From positions 1 to 44,767 of the forward strand of contig CAJWZC010000022.1 in assembly GCA_913049915.1 (NCBI GenBank): DNA of 44,767 nucleotides, in the 5' to 3' direction. The translations under genes and the position numbers were made by a program. Below, piece by piece: positions 9,521 to 19,677 of this stretch. The notes beneath the pieces are model-generated. The model did no database searches. It was not told where the DNA came from and saw only the letters and a list, made by a program, of their open reading frames with translations. Each line of letters starts with the position of its first letter. Within the stretch, counting starts at the first letter, position 1. Origin of the DNA: an uncultured Colwellia sp. (GTDB lineage Bacteria > Pseudomonadota > Gammaproteobacteria > Enterobacterales > Alteromonadaceae).

Positions 9521-9701
9521 AATTAAATTAATTCAATTTTTGTTTTAACATAAGAATAGTAATAATCCTATAAAGCTGCAATATCTTTACTTATTGTTTT
9601 TATTTATTTAAATTAATAAAAGCTTATATCCAGTTAACTTAGTTAGACATTTTCTTGAGGTAAACGTCTCTATTTTAGTAGAGTTACTTTTAAAATACGC
9701 T

Positions 9702-9784
9702 TATTGTTATGATAGATTTATTTGGTAACGACTGAGCCATATAGAAACCTTTTTATTAACAGACAATTATAATAGCGGTTATTT
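9702..9784 (-). repeat. Decayed duplicate of the ettA 5' end and leader
   Basis: About 83 bases match 7751-7833 with roughly four in five bases identical. The match covers the first 12 codons of ettA, the start codon (here 9738-9740), the AAAAAGGT ribosome binding region and the AATTATAAT segment upstream. Translated from that start it reads MAQSLPNKS and then stops within 17 codons, so it is a dead fragment. Offset between copies is 1953 bases in direct orientation, and the hybrid kinase gene sits between them. Confidence 0.8.
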
Positions 9785-9960
9785 TTTAATGTAAGGTAGT
9801 TGACTAGGTCAGAATAAATGGCGTTACTTTCAAGTTTGCTTTGTATAGTACTAAACACGATGATTGATTTCTTAGTATTTGCCATGAATTCATTAAGTGT
9901 GGGACTTATACTTTTATTTATATGATTAATAAATAGATTTTCAATGTTTTTTCTAAACAT
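9718..9960 (-). CDS. Small hypothetical protein, doubtful
   Basis: An 80-codon open frame, not recognised. The product starts MFRKNIENLF, is rich in N, K, I and S and has no signal peptide, membrane segment or known motif. No ribosome binding site precedes the ATG. Its last ~14 codons run out of frame through the decayed ettA start fragment, so at least the C-terminus is accidental. It could be the remains of a longer gene cut by the event that duplicated the ettA end, or it may not be a gene. Confidence 0.25.
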   Translation of the reverse strand: MFRKNIENLFINHINKSISPTLNEFMANTKKSIIVFSTIQSKLESNAIYSDLVNYLTLKNNRYYNCLLIKRFLYGSVVTK

Positions 9961-10035
9961 TTTCAGAAGTTTAAGTAACTTATATTTGAGTTAGGCAGCT
10001 AAATAATATCTCTGCTGAAAAAGCTAAAAATATCA

Positions 10036-10914
10036 CTAAAAACTATAAATAAGTACTGCAGAGGTTTCTGTATTCAAATTATTTTTATTATCGTCTACTT
10101 TTGAATTGTAATCGATAACAAAGTTAAGTTTTAGTTGTAGTGAGTCAATTAATTTACTGGTAATTGAACTCTCAGCTTTGTAAATACTATTTTGTCCTTT
10201 TTCTATCGCGTGTTTTACAACGAAGAGTTGTTTAAACTCGATATGTTCATTAATTTTTCTTATATAAAGCGCTTGAGCCTGTAAAATAAGGGTGTCTTGC
10301 GTTTTACTTGTCATGCCTGCTGTAATTTCTTCAGGAATCACTTGGGTTACATCCCTTTTAAAACCTGGACCAACATCAGCATCGAAACTAGTTTCTTTAC
10401 TTTCGAACCACCGACGTCCCCAGCCTCCGGACATTGAAGCTTGAGAGTCAAATCCAGAAAAACGGTTTTCTTCATAAAATACATTGCCATAGATGTAGTT
10501 CTGTTTAGCAGCATCAAGCGTATAGTTAGTTTGTGAAGTAATACCCCATTTTTGATCGGTTGTTTCAAAGTTTGTATTAATATCATCAGTACTCGTTTTT
10601 TCTTCTACTTCTGTCTTTTTTACTAAGAAATCAAAAAAAAAGAAACTGCGCCAAAGACCTCTTTCAAAACGTAGATCTAAACCGGTTTTAATATCGGCGC
10701 TGCGGGTATTACCTGTTAAGTAAAGAATACCAAGTTGTGCTGAGGCGGTAAACAAGGTACCTGATGCTGGTTGCTTGGATTCATCAGCTTTTTCAAGACT
10801 AAATAATATATCTGATGCATTAGCAGAATTTCTTTGTGTTTCTTGGGCATAAGACAATACTGGTAGGACGCAATAAAATGCGAAAGTAGAAAGTAGGATA
10901 AAGCGAGAAAACAT
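10036..10914 (-). CDS. DUF481 family outer-membrane beta-barrel protein
   Basis: A 292-residue exported protein. A Sec signal peptide ends at about S-Y-A/Q-E (residues 23/24). The mature part has the alternating beta-strand pattern of DUF481 (YdiY-like salt-induced outer membrane protein): A-Q-L-G-I-L-Y-L-T-G-N-T-R-S-A-D near residue 60, repeated aromatic strand ends, W-G-R-R-W-F in the middle, and a C-terminal strand ending in Y-S-F, the expected outer-membrane assembly signal. The family's substrate is unknown. It is monocistronic, with no clear ribosome binding site before the ATG. Confidence 0.85.
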   Translation of the reverse strand: MFSRFILLSTFAFYCVLPVLSYAQETQRNSANASDILFSLEKADESKQPASGTLFTASAQLGILYLTGNTRSADIKTGLDLRFERGLWRSFFFFDFLVKKTEVEEKTSTDDINTNFETTDQKWGITSQTNYTLDAAKQNYIYGNVFYEENRFSGFDSQASMSGGWGRRWFESKETSFDADVGPGFKRDVTQVIPEEITAGMTSKTQDTLILQAQALYIRKINEHIEFKQLFVVKHAIEKGQNSIYKAESSITSKLIDSLQLKLNFVIDYNSKVDDNKNNLNTETSAVLIYSF

Positions 10915-10990
10915 CTGAAAATTACTTAATAGAAATGAACGGTTATTATATTACTCCATTATACCTAAGTAGTTTATTTTTTTCGAGCAT

Positions 10991-11014
10991 AAAAAAAGGG
11001 CGTAAGCCCTTTTA
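10991..11014 (-). terminator. Terminator of fba
   Basis: Compact hairpin AAAGGGC-GTAA-GCCCTTT located 26 bases past the aldolase stop, with a T run on the minus strand. Confidence 0.85.
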
Positions 11015-11040
11015 ACTGTAACTACTTTGTACCAAGGATG

Positions 11041-12105
11041 TTACTTGATGATAGCTTTTAACTGACCACTTTGGTAACGGTCAAACATACTATCTAGGCT
11101 TATTGGTTTTATTTTACTTGCATTACCAACAGTATTAAATGCTTCATAACGTGCTTTACAAATATCGTACATAGCATTGGTAGAGACTTGCAAAAATTTA
11201 CGCGGATCAAATTCACTTGGGTTTTCAGCTAAAAATTTACGAATAGAACCCGTTGCAGCAAGACGTAAGTCAGTATCTATATTGATTTTACGGACGCCAT
11301 GTTTAATACCTTGCTGAATTTGTTCAACGGGTACACCATAAGTTTCAGGAATTTTACCACCAAATTCATTAATAATAGCTAACCAATCCTGTGGTACAGA
11401 TGAAGAGCCATGCATTACTAAGTGAGTTTGTGGAATACGATGATGAATCGCTTTAATACGATCAATCGCTAATATATCACCTGTCGGTGGACGGGTAAAT
11501 TTATAAGCACCATGAGAAGTTCCACAAGCAATTGCTAGTGCATCTACCTGCGTTTTCTTAACAAAGTCAGCCGCCTCTTCAGGGTCTGTTAACATTTGTT
11601 CTTTTGTTAATATACCTTCAGCGCCAACACCGTCTTCTTCACCAGCTATACCGGTTTCAAGAGAACCTAAACAACCCAATTCGCCTTCAACAGAAACACC
11701 ACAAGCGTGTGCCATTTCAACAGTGCGACGAGTTACGTCAACATTGTATTCATAACTGCTTGGTGTTTTACCGTCATCCATTAAAGAGCCATCCATCATT
11801 ACCGATGAAAAGCCTAATTGGATTGAACGTTGACAAACCGTAGGAGAAGTACCGTGATCTTGATGCATAACCACTGGAATATGCGGAAACTCTTCAATCG
11901 CTGCTAAAATTAAATGGCGTAAAAAAGGTGCGCCTGCGTATTTTCTGGCACCTGCAGATGCTTGCATGATGACAGGGCTATCAGTATCACTAGCGGCAAG
12001 CATAATTGCGCGGACTTGCTCTAAGTTATTTACATTAAATGCTGGAATACCGTATTCAAATTCTGCCGCATGATCGAGCATTTGGCGCATTGAAATTAAA
12101 GCCAT
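11041..12105 (-). CDS. fba: Class II fructose-bisphosphate aldolase
   Basis: A 354-residue cytosolic zinc enzyme that splits fructose 1,6-bisphosphate into glyceraldehyde 3-phosphate and dihydroxyacetone phosphate, and works in reverse in gluconeogenesis. Class II (type B, CbbA-like) features are visible: G-I-P-A-F-N-V-N-N near residue 20, H-Q-D-H-G with the catalytic aspartate and a zinc histidine near 81-85, V-E-G-E-L-G near 140, C-G-T-S-H-G-A-Y and M-H-G-S-S-S-V-P for phosphate and zinc binding, and N-I-D-T-D near 277. AGGAG precedes the ATG by 7 bases. It is last in the tkt-epd-pgk-fba gene order but is separated from pgk by 423 bases and a terminator, so it has its own promoter. Confidence 0.95.
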   Translation of the reverse strand: MALISMRQMLDHAAEFEYGIPAFNVNNLEQVRAIMLAASDTDSPVIMQASAGARKYAGAPFLRHLILAAIEEFPHIPVVMHQDHGTSPTVCQRSIQLGFSSVMMDGSLMDDGKTPSSYEYNVDVTRRTVEMAHACGVSVEGELGCLGSLETGIAGEEDGVGAEGILTKEQMLTDPEEAADFVKKTQVDALAIACGTSHGAYKFTRPPTGDILAIDRIKAIHHRIPQTHLVMHGSSSVPQDWLAIINEFGGKIPETYGVPVEQIQQGIKHGVRKINIDTDLRLAATGSIRKFLAENPSEFDPRKFLQVSTNAMYDICKARYEAFNTVGNASKIKPISLDSMFDRYQSGQLKAIIK

Positions 12106-12453
12106 TTACTTACTCCTAGATAAGTTTTGTTGCTGGAGGTGAAAGTTTTTATTTGGATAACAAAATTATAGCAAATCACACCCTTTTCTGACAGGTTAAT
12201 TTAATTAAAGTTGTCTTTTAAACGGTAATGTAAATAAATACTGAATTTTGTTCGAAAATTACAACATAATTTTGTTTTGCTAGCTGAATTAGTACAGTTT
12301 TTGAGGTTTTTATTGTAAGTTTACTACAATAACTTTGCAAGAAGTTTCGTTTATATTTCAAACTTGTTTCGATATGATGGTTTTTTTAGCTTTAGAGTTT
12401 CGTTGTACTTTCTTTTACGTTATATATCGTTAGTTTTCGATATTTTAGCTAAT
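12106..12453 (-). promoter_or_regulatory. fba promoter region
   Basis: A 348-base AT-rich leader without coding capacity. It holds several copies of GTTTCG or GTTTTCG and a dyad TTGTAAGTTTACTACAA at about 12316-12332 that resembles sites of the central-carbon regulator HexR as I recall them. No core promoter could be placed with confidence. Confidence 0.35.
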
Positions 12454-12487
12454 AAAAAACGAGTACCTTTAGTAAGGTAATCGTTTT
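12454..12487 (-). terminator. Terminator of pgk
   Basis: Imperfect hairpin AAAACGAGTACC / GGTAATCGTTTT around an 8-base loop, about 40 bases beyond the pgk stop; on the minus strand it ends in T6. It separates pgk from fba transcription. Confidence 0.7.
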
Positions 12488-12528
12488 GATTTTAGCGCTA
12501 ATTAGCCGTTAAGGATTAAAAAGAATGT

Positions 12529-13704
12529 TTATACCTTAGCGCGTAGCTCTAATATTTCTACAGCAGGTAATTTCTTACCTTCTAAGAACTCTAAGAAAGC
12601 ACCGCCACCAGTCGAAATATAAGATATTTTATCGGCAATATTATATTTATCAACAGCAGCTAGGGTATCGCCGCCGCCAGCAATTGAGAAAGCTGAGCTT
12701 TGTGCGATAGCGTGTGAGATAACTTCAGTACCTTTAGCAAAGGCATCCATTTCAAAAACGCCTACAGGGCCATTCCACAAAATAGTACCGGCAGTTTTTA
12801 TTATTTCTGCTACTTTTGCTGAAGTCTCAGGGCCATAATCTATGATGTCATCTTGAGGATCAACATCAGCAGCTGCTTTAATTTCAGTCAAAGAATCATG
12901 CTTCCAATCACTAAAACTATCGCGAGTTACGGTAACATCATCAGCAAAAATAATGTCAGTTTGTGCACATAAACGTTGTGCTTCTGGAATCAAGTCTGCT
13001 TCATATAATGATTTACCAACTTCATTCCCTGCAGCAGCAACAAAAGTATTTGAAATACCACCACCAACTACAATGGTGTCGGCAATTTTAGCAAGAGAAT
13101 CTAATACCGTTAGTTTAGTTGATACTTTAGAACCACCAACAATGGCAACTAATGGACGAGCAGGATTTTCAATTGCTTTTGCTAGTGCGTCAAGTTCACC
13201 GGTTAGTAATGGACCAGCACAGGCAATAGCAGCAAATTTGGCTACGCCATGGGTACTTGCATGGGCACGATGAGCGGTACCAAAGGCATCCATAACAAAT
13301 ACATCACATAAGGTAGCTAATTTTTTAGCTAAGCTGTCGTCATTCTTCTTTTCACCAATATTAAAACGAATATTTTCAAATACCACTAATTCGCCAGCAG
13401 CAACTTCAACACCGTTTAGGTAATCAGTAACTAATCGTACTGGGTAGTTTAAGGCAGCACTGAGATAATCGGTAACAGGCTTAAGTGAAAACTCTTCTTC
13501 TGGTTGGCCTTCAGTTGGGCGACCTAGGTGAGACATAACCATCACTTTTGCACCCGCTTCTAGTGCAAGCTTTAAAGTAGGTAATGCTGCGCGTAGGCGG
13601 GCATCTGATGTTATTTTACCATCAGCTACAGGTACATTTAAATCTTCACGAATTAACACGCGCTGGTTAGCTAATGTTAGATCAGCCATTTTGATAATAG
13701 ACAT
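12529..13704 (-). CDS. pgk: Phosphoglycerate kinase
   Basis: A 391-residue cytosolic glycolytic enzyme that transfers phosphate between 1,3-bisphosphoglycerate and ADP. Family landmarks: R-E-D-L-N-V-P-V near residue 20 (substrate arginine and aspartate), S-H-L-G-R-P near 60, F-E-N-I-R-F near 110, G-G-S-K-V-S-T-K near 190, W-N-G-P-V-G-V-F-E near 316 and the C-terminal G-G-G-D-T nucleotide loop near 347. AGGAAA lies before the ATG. It is 108 bases after epd in the same direction. Confidence 0.96.
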   Translation of the reverse strand: MSIIKMADLTLANQRVLIREDLNVPVADGKITSDARLRAALPTLKLALEAGAKVMVMSHLGRPTEGQPEEEFSLKPVTDYLSAALNYPVRLVTDYLNGVEVAAGELVVFENIRFNIGEKKNDDSLAKKLATLCDVFVMDAFGTAHRAHASTHGVAKFAAIACAGPLLTGELDALAKAIENPARPLVAIVGGSKVSTKLTVLDSLAKIADTIVVGGGISNTFVAAAGNEVGKSLYEADLIPEAQRLCAQTDIIFADDVTVTRDSFSDWKHDSLTEIKAAADVDPQDDIIDYGPETSAKVAEIIKTAGTILWNGPVGVFEMDAFAKGTEVISHAIAQSSAFSIAGGGDTLAAVDKYNIADKISYISTGGGAFLEFLEGKKLPAVEILELRAKV

Positions 13705-13738
13705 TATTATTTCCTGTTTTCACTGTTGGTGAATTATG

Positions 13739-13753
13739 TGTAATATTATTAAA
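13739..13753. promoter_or_regulatory. Possible HexR-like site upstream of pgk
   Basis: TGTAATATTATTAAA lies 35 bases before the pgk start and differs at one position from the HexR-type pattern TGTARTWWWAYTACA as I remember it. The region is extremely AT-rich, so a chance match is quite possible. Confidence 0.25.
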
Positions 13754-13812
13754 TATTTACTAAGAATATTACTTAATAAATATTCGTCTTTAAAAGTGTT
13801 TTATTAATTTTT

Positions 13813-14832
13813 CTAACTTTCGGCTTGATGCATTGCCATGGCTGTATCTAACATGCGGTTGGCAAAGCCCCATTCATTGTCACACCAAATAAGCATTTTA
13901 ATTAAGCGCTTATGGCTAACACGGGTTTGGTTACCGTCGACGATACAAGAGTGAGGATCATGATTAAAATCGACCGAAACCAAAGGCTCTTCGGTGTACC
14001 CTAATACGCCATACAAGTCATGGTTGCTTGTTGCATCTTTTATCGCTTGGTTGATGTCGCTAATGCTGACATCTTTATTAACCGTTAGGCTTAAATCCAT
14101 AGCGGTAACATTGATTGTTGGTACACGTACTGCAATCGCTTCAAAGCGGCCTTTAAATTTAGGCAATATTCGCTCAATGCCTGCAGCAAGTTTAGTATCT
14201 ACTGGAATGATTGATTGACTGGCTGCACGAGAGAGTCGTAGATCTTTATGATAAGCATCAATAACTTGTTGGTCATGCATTGATGAATGAATAGTGGTGA
14301 TACTACCACTTTCTACGTCAAATGCTTCATCGATTACTTTGATTACAGGTACTATGCAGTTTGTTGTACAAGAGCCATTTGAGACAATACGAGCATCTGG
14401 CGTTAAGATCTGATGATTAATACCATAAATGATGGTTGCATCGATGTCTTGACTACCTGGATGAGAGAATAATACTTTCTTAGCACCTCGATTAATATGG
14501 CTTAGACCATCAGCTCGATTGCCATACTTACCTGTACAATCAAGCACAATATCAATATTTTTCTGTTGCCAAGGTAGGCTATTTAAGTTGCCAATATGCG
14601 TTAATGCGATTTCATCGCCATTGACAACTAAGTAGTTTTCTTTTTGGCTAACACTAAAAGGAAATCGGCCATGAGTACTATCATATTTTAATAGATGGGC
14701 GATACCTGAAGCAGGTGCTAACTCATTGATTGAAACTAAGGTGAATAAATCTTTCTTGCCACTTTCATATAGCGCTCTAACGACGCTGCGACCGATACGG
14801 CCAAAGCCATTAATGGCAATTCTAATTGTCAT
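13813..14832 (-). CDS. epd: Erythrose-4-phosphate dehydrogenase
   Basis: A 339-residue NAD-dependent dehydrogenase of the GAPDH superfamily. The N-terminal Rossmann motif I-N-G-F-G-R-I-G-R is at residues 6-14; the active-site cysteine lies in S-N-G-S-C-T-T-N near residue 155, where true GAPDH usually has S-N-A-S-C. That, the [14 protein letters not shown] segment and the position between tkt and pgk point to Epd, which oxidises erythrose 4-phosphate to 4-phosphoerythronate for pyridoxal phosphate synthesis. A glycolytic GAPDH is the alternative. There is no Shine-Dalgarno sequence; a HexR-like dyad overlaps the start codon. Confidence 0.85.
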   Translation of the reverse strand: MTIRIAINGFGRIGRSVVRALYESGKKDLFTLVSINELAPASGIAHLLKYDSTHGRFPFSVSQKENYLVVNGDEIALTHIGNLNSLPWQQKNIDIVLDCTGKYGNRADGLSHINRGAKKVLFSHPGSQDIDATIIYGINHQILTPDARIVSNGSCTTNCIVPVIKVIDEAFDVESGSITTIHSSMHDQQVIDAYHKDLRLSRAASQSIIPVDTKLAAGIERILPKFKGRFEAIAVRVPTINVTAMDLSLTVNKDVSISDINQAIKDATSNHDLYGVLGYTEEPLVSVDFNHDPHSCIVDGNQTRVSHKRLIKMLIWCDNEWGFANRMLDTAMAMHQAES

Positions 14833-14844
14833 AATTTTACTACA
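14830..14844. promoter_or_regulatory. Possible HexR-like site at the epd start
   Basis: Read toward epd, TGTAGTAAAATTATG overlaps the start codon and matches 13 of 15 positions of the remembered pattern TGTARTWWWAYTACA. It would block translation initiation or early transcription if bound. Weak on its own; noted because similar sequences lie before pgk and fba. Confidence 0.25.
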
Positions 14845-14944
14845 TTTACGGATTGTTTAATCGATAAGTTAGTAATAACTTATAAAAATAATACGGACCA
14901 TAACGACTGTCGATTTGACGTTGTAGTCCGCTTAATTCACTTAC

Positions 14945-16933
14945 TTATAGCTGGTTTACTGTGTTTACAACATTGTCTACAGTGAAGCCAAAGTGCTCAA
15001 GTAGTACATTACCTGGAGCCGACTCACCAAATGTTGTCATACCAACAACCGCGCCACCTAGACCAACATATTTAGCCCAGAAGTCAACGTGTGCAGCTTC
15101 AATAGCAACACGCTTAGTAACGCTTAGCGGTAATACCGCTTCTTTGTAGTCACTGCTTTGCTTATCGAAAACATTCGTTGAAGGCATAGAAACTACACGT
15201 ACCAGTTTACCTTGCTCAGTTAATGCTGTTGCTGCATCAACAGCTAATACTACTTCAGAGCCAGTTGCCATTAAAATAATATCAGGCGTACCAGCACAAT
15301 CAACTAAGATATAAGCACCTTTTTCAATATCACTAACTTGTGTTTGAGTACGAGCCATTGCTGGTAAACCTTGGCGTGAAAAGACTAAAGCAGTAGGAGC
15401 TTTTTGACTTTGCACAGCAGCTTTCCATGCAACAGCAGACTCAGTAGCATCACATGGGCGCCATGTTGTTAAGTTTGGCGTTGTTCTTAAGTTAGTTAAC
15501 TGCTCAATAGGTTGATGCGTTGGACCATCTTCACCTTGACCAATAGAGTCATGAGTGTAAACAAATATATTCTGAATACCCATTAAGGCAGACATACGAA
15601 TCGCATTACGTGCATATTCCATAAACATCATGAAAGTAGCGCCGTAGTTTACAAAACCGCCGTGCAAAGAAATACCGTTCATAATACTGCTCATGCCAAA
15701 TTCACGCACGCCGTAGAAAATGTAGTTTCCTGCAGGGTCAGTTTCAATACCTTTAGAGCCAGACCATAAGGTTAAGTTTGAACCGGCTAAATCCGCTGAG
15801 CCACCTAACATTTCTGGTAGTACAGCACCAAATGCTTCAATAGTATTTTGTGATGCTTTACGTGAGGCAATGTTTTCACTGTTTTCGTGACACTGTTGAA
15901 TAAAAGCGTTAGCTTTTTCTTCAAATTCAGCAGGTAATTCACCTTTAATTACACGACGTTCATATTCGCTGGCAAGTGCTGGGTGTGCTGCTTGGTAAGC
16001 GGCGAATTTATCGTTCCAGCTAACTTGGCTTGCTTGGCCTTTTTCTTTTCTATCCCATTGTGCGTAAACGTCAGTTGGAATTTCAAAAGGTGCATGAGGC
16101 CAGTTTAAGAATTTACGTGTTGCTGCAATTTCGTCATCACCTAACGGTGCGCCGTGACAGTTATGCGTGCCTGATTTATTTGGTGAACCAAAACCAATGA
16201 TAGTTTTACAACAAATCATAGTTGGTTTATCAGTCACTAACTTAGCTGCTTCAATTGCGTGGGTAATTGCTTGAGAGTCGTGACCATCAACACAAATAAC
16301 ATGCCAACCATAAGACTCGAAACGCGCTGGCGTATTATCAGTAAACCAACCTTCAACGTGACCATCGATTGAAATGCCATTGTCATCCCAAAAGGCAATA
16401 AGTTTACCTAAACCTAAAGTACCAGCAAGTGAACAAGACTCATGAGAAAGACCTTCCATTAAACAACCATCGCCTAAGAAACAATAAGTGAAATGGTCAA
16501 CAATTGCGTGATCTTCACGGTTAAACTGTGCTGCTAATGTTTTTTCGGCAATAGCCATACCAACAGCATTAGCAATACCTGCGCCTAACGGACCTGTAGT
16601 TGTCTCAACACCTGGTGTGTAACCATATTCAGGATGACCAGGTGTTTTTGAATGCAATTGACGAAACTCTTTTAAATCTTCGATAGATAAATCGTAACCC
16701 GATAAATGTAATAAAGAATAGATAAGCATTGAGCCATGACCATTTGATAAAACAAAGCGATCGCGATCGGGCCAGTTAGGATCAGTTGGATTGTGTTTTA
16801 AAAAATCACGCCATAATACTTCGGCAATATCTGCCATACCCATCGGGGCACCAGGGTGTCCTGACTTTGCTTTTTGTACGGCATCCATACTTAATACACG
16901 GATAGCATTTGCTAGCTCTTTACGCGATGACAT
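14945..16933 (-). CDS. tkt: Transketolase
   Basis: A 662-residue thiamine-diphosphate enzyme of the non-oxidative pentose phosphate pathway that moves two-carbon units between sugars and supplies erythrose 4-phosphate to the next gene, epd. Landmarks: S-G-H-P-G-A-P-M-G near residue 26, the ThDP motif G-D-G-C-L-M-E-G through D-D-N-G-I-S-I-D-G near 155-190, and [15 protein letters not shown] near 462-476. The start chosen is the ATG at 16933 ([12 protein letters not shown]), with GGAG 7 bases upstream; an in-frame start 60 bases further out lacks such a site and adds residues not typical for the family. Confidence 0.95.
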   Translation of the reverse strand: MSSRKELANAIRVLSMDAVQKAKSGHPGAPMGMADIAEVLWRDFLKHNPTDPNWPDRDRFVLSNGHGSMLIYSLLHLSGYDLSIEDLKEFRQLHSKTPGHPEYGYTPGVETTTGPLGAGIANAVGMAIAEKTLAAQFNREDHAIVDHFTYCFLGDGCLMEGLSHESCSLAGTLGLGKLIAFWDDNGISIDGHVEGWFTDNTPARFESYGWHVICVDGHDSQAITHAIEAAKLVTDKPTMICCKTIIGFGSPNKSGTHNCHGAPLGDDEIAATRKFLNWPHAPFEIPTDVYAQWDRKEKGQASQVSWNDKFAAYQAAHPALASEYERRVIKGELPAEFEEKANAFIQQCHENSENIASRKASQNTIEAFGAVLPEMLGGSADLAGSNLTLWSGSKGIETDPAGNYIFYGVREFGMSSIMNGISLHGGFVNYGATFMMFMEYARNAIRMSALMGIQNIFVYTHDSIGQGEDGPTHQPIEQLTNLRTTPNLTTWRPCDATESAVAWKAAVQSQKAPTALVFSRQGLPAMARTQTQVSDIEKGAYILVDCAGTPDIILMATGSEVVLAVDAATALTEQGKLVRVVSMPSTNVFDKQSSDYKEAVLPLSVTKRVAIEAAHVDFWAKYVGLGGAVVGMTTFGESAPGNVLLEHFGFTVDNVVNTVNQL

Positions 16934-17190
16934 AATAGCTCCAGATCTTATAGTCTTGAAAGAATAAAAATTGCGCGTATTTTGGCTTACCAAGGCAGGT
17001 AGCGCAAATAATATTATGCAATAATTTAGATTATTTTGTATAGAGCTTCATTATTCAGATTATATATGGTTAAAACACATGAATATGCAGCTTCAAGTGG
17101 CTTAGCTATAGTGCTAGTATCGATTGAAACGGAAGATAAATATTTACAGTTGATTGACTAACTTACCCAGCAGATCTTAAATAAGTACCT

Positions 17191-19530
17191 ATGATGCTAC
17201 TCCACTTATCACGATTTTTCATTTCTACCCTTTTATATATTACTATTTGTTTTGGTGCCATATGGCTTATTAATCCACAATCATTGGTCAATTTTGTTGG
17301 TCCTTCAGCTGCACTTATTAGTGGTTTATTACTTATTTGGGGCATAACGCCACTTATTGCGGTATTAGTGATCAGCCCTATTTTGGCAGTTAGTTTTGGT
17401 TATTACTTTCAGTTAGATGCAAATTTAGCGGTGATGACTATTGCCGTGCTAGCCATTAGTCTACAAGGACTCTGGACTAAACAGCTTGTTTTTCGATTTG
17501 TCCATTATAAAAAATGGATAATATCAAGAAAGCATCTATTTTTCTTTTTATTACGTATTGGGCCTATTGCAAGCTTAGTCTCTGCCAGCTCAGTATTGAT
17601 CATTTCTGTGCTGGACAATCAAGTGATACAAGGTACCTTTTTTTATACTTTTATTCATACTTGGTCAACGAGCATGTTAGTGGCGATATTTTTTATCCCG
17701 TTATTACTATTGGTTAAAAATACGGAACAGCTTAAATTAGCTAAGCGATTATTTGTTGGCTTTACTTCCCTATTAGGTAGTTTAACTATTTTTTTATTAC
17801 TTAAAGCCTCTCAATATGAACAGCAACATTATAGGCAAGCACTATTCAACCAATCGACAGTAGAAATAGAACGGTTAATTCTCGACGAAGTAGACTCGGT
17901 AGTTAATAACATTAGTAGCCTTTCTGCGTTATTTAAGGCCAGCGATAATGTTTCATTAACAGAGTTTAACTTGTTTAGTGAAAGCATATTTAACCAAGGT
18001 TCCAGTGTTAGAGCCTTAGAATGGGCTCCCATTGTTTCTTTTAGCCAGCGAGCGATTTTTGAGAAAAAAAGTTCAGAAATACTGCAGATAAATTTTCAGA
18101 TTAAAGAGCTTATAGCCAATGGTGAAAAGGCTCTCGCTCAACCACGTAATCAATATGCACCTTTGTATTATATATATCCACAATACAGTAATCAGGCCGC
18201 TTTAGGTTTAGATGTCTATAATAATCCTAAGTATATGCAAGCTGTTGTGGATAGCGGAGATGTGATTGCTAGCGCACCAATGACTTTAGTGCAAGACCAG
18301 TTATCTATGCCTGGTATGCTATTTACTAAAGCTATATTTTCTCCTTTTCGAGGGCCAGAGTTATATCAAGAAGTCGGGAAACAGAAGTTCCCCTTAATTA
18401 AAAAAGATAAATTATTAGGGTTTGTTATTGCAGTGGTTCAACTTGATAGTTTCTTTAATCGCCTTGCACAGCAAAAAGAGCAAGAGGTCAGTTTTTTTAT
18501 TCAAGACGTATCAAGTGCCCAGCCCTTTATTTTGTTTGGTCAGGAACTACCTACCATAAACAGGTATGTTGATACAATATCCATAGAAGTGTTTTCTCGA
18601 CTTTGGCAAATTAATATAGTAGAAAAGCAGCCTTGGTTTAGTCAGAGTAAAAGTTGGCAAGCATGGGCTTTACTTGTGGGCGGAACATTAGGAGCACTAC
18701 TTTTCCAAATGTTGGTATTGATGATGGCCGCCTACTCAAGTGAGCTAGGTCAGCAAGTTAATAGGAAAACCAGGGCGCTTATTTTAGCGAAAGAAAGTTC
18801 AGAGCAGAAAAGTTTAGCTAAAAGTAACTTCTTACAAATGTTAAACAAAGAGTTACGCGTGCCATTATTAGCTATAAAAGCGCTTGTTGAGCAATTAAAG
18901 AAAAAAGGTATAAATAATATACAAGTTACGGGGATAAGCCATGCGGGTAATAATGTTTCTCTACTACTTGATACTATGATGGATTTATCTGATATCGAAT
19001 CAGGTAGAATTACTACTAAAAAAGACTGTTTTGATTTTTATGGTTTTATACAGCGTAGTGAATCCGTACTTAAAGCAAGTAATGCCTATGAAGGTAAGTC
19101 TATTTTATTTCTTGTTGATCCGAGTGTCCCTCACTACCTAAACAGCGATGAAGTTTATATACAAAAATTACTCAATGCGCTGATTGAAAGTGCTCATTAC
19201 TTGTTAAAAACCGATGCGTTGCGTCTATCAATAAAACTTCATAAACATAAGTTAGCAGAGGCTAGTTTATTTTTTACTCTGGTATCACAAAATCCAGTTA
19301 GCAAGATTCCAAATAAGCAAGCGTTCATTCAACACAGTCATGATGACTTTAGTGCGGACAGTACTGCATTAGCTATGGCTATTAAATATAGTCAGTTATT
19401 ACGAGGTGATACTAATTTAGGCACTTTAAGTTCAGGGGAAGGTGTACTAAATTCCTCTATCCGAGTAATGGTATCATCGAATGAGCAACAAGAAGCACAA
19501 CAAGGGTTAATATTTGATTTAATGAGTTAA
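17191..19530 (+). CDS. Membrane CHASE-domain protein with degenerate histidine kinase module
   Basis: A 779-residue membrane protein. Residues 1-205 form about eight membrane segments resembling a MASE1-type sensor. An extracytoplasmic CHASE domain follows (about 235-430; A-L-E-W-A-P near 272 and Y-I-Y-P then A-L-G-L-D near 330), then another membrane helix near 495. The last 250 residues have the layout of a kinase core, but the essential parts are missing. The HisKA box reads NKELRVPLLAI with lysine 553 where the histidine should be; the N-box asparagines are replaced (L-N-A-L-I-E-S-A-H-Y); and no G1 or G2 glycine box is present. It is probably a pseudokinase acting by binding, or a receptor with lost output. 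It starts 257 bases from the divergent tkt. Confidence 0.8.
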   Translation: MMLLHLSRFFISTLLYITICFGAIWLINPQSLVNFVGPSAALISGLLLIWGITPLIAVLVISPILAVSFGYYFQLDANLAVMTIAVLAISLQGLWTKQLVFRFVHYKKWIISRKHLFFFLLRIGPIASLVSASSVLIISVLDNQVIQGTFFYTFIHTWSTSMLVAIFFIPLLLLVKNTEQLKLAKRLFVGFTSLLGSLTIFLLLKASQYEQQHYRQALFNQSTVEIERLILDEVDSVVNNISSLSALFKASDNVSLTEFNLFSESIFNQGSSVRALEWAPIVSFSQRAIFEKKSSEILQINFQIKELIANGEKALAQPRNQYAPLYYIYPQYSNQAALGLDVYNNPKYMQAVVDSGDVIASAPMTLVQDQLSMPGMLFTKAIFSPFRGPELYQEVGKQKFPLIKKDKLLGFVIAVVQLDSFFNRLAQQKEQEVSFFIQDVSSAQPFILFGQELPTINRYVDTISIEVFSRLWQINIVEKQPWFSQSKSWQAWALLVGGTLGALLFQMLVLMMAAYSSELGQQVNRKTRALILAKESSEQKSLAKSNFLQMLNKELRVPLLAIKALVEQLKKKGINNIQVTGISHAGNNVSLLLDTMMDLSDIESGRITTKKDCFDFYGFIQRSESVLKASNAYEGKSILFLVDPSVPHYLNSDEVYIQKLLNALIESAHYLLKTDALRLSIKLHKHKLAEASLFFTLVSQNPVSKIPNKQAFIQHSHDDFSADSTALAMAIKYSQLLRGDTNLGTLSSGEGVLNSSIRVMVSSNEQQEAQQGLIFDLMS

Positions 19531-19677
19531 TTTATTTTTAATGACAGAAACGTAATACTAATAATATCCATGAAAAAATCAGATGAAAACTTGTAAAATA
19601 AAAGTTAATGGTTTACTGTCGCTGTGTCTGTTCACAAATTAATAATAAATCAAACAGGCATATACATAGGTAAAACA

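Noticed and set aside
11604-11843. 79-codon plus-strand open frame within fba
   Set aside because: Antisense shadow of the aldolase gene; its composition reflects the reverse complement of conserved fba codons.
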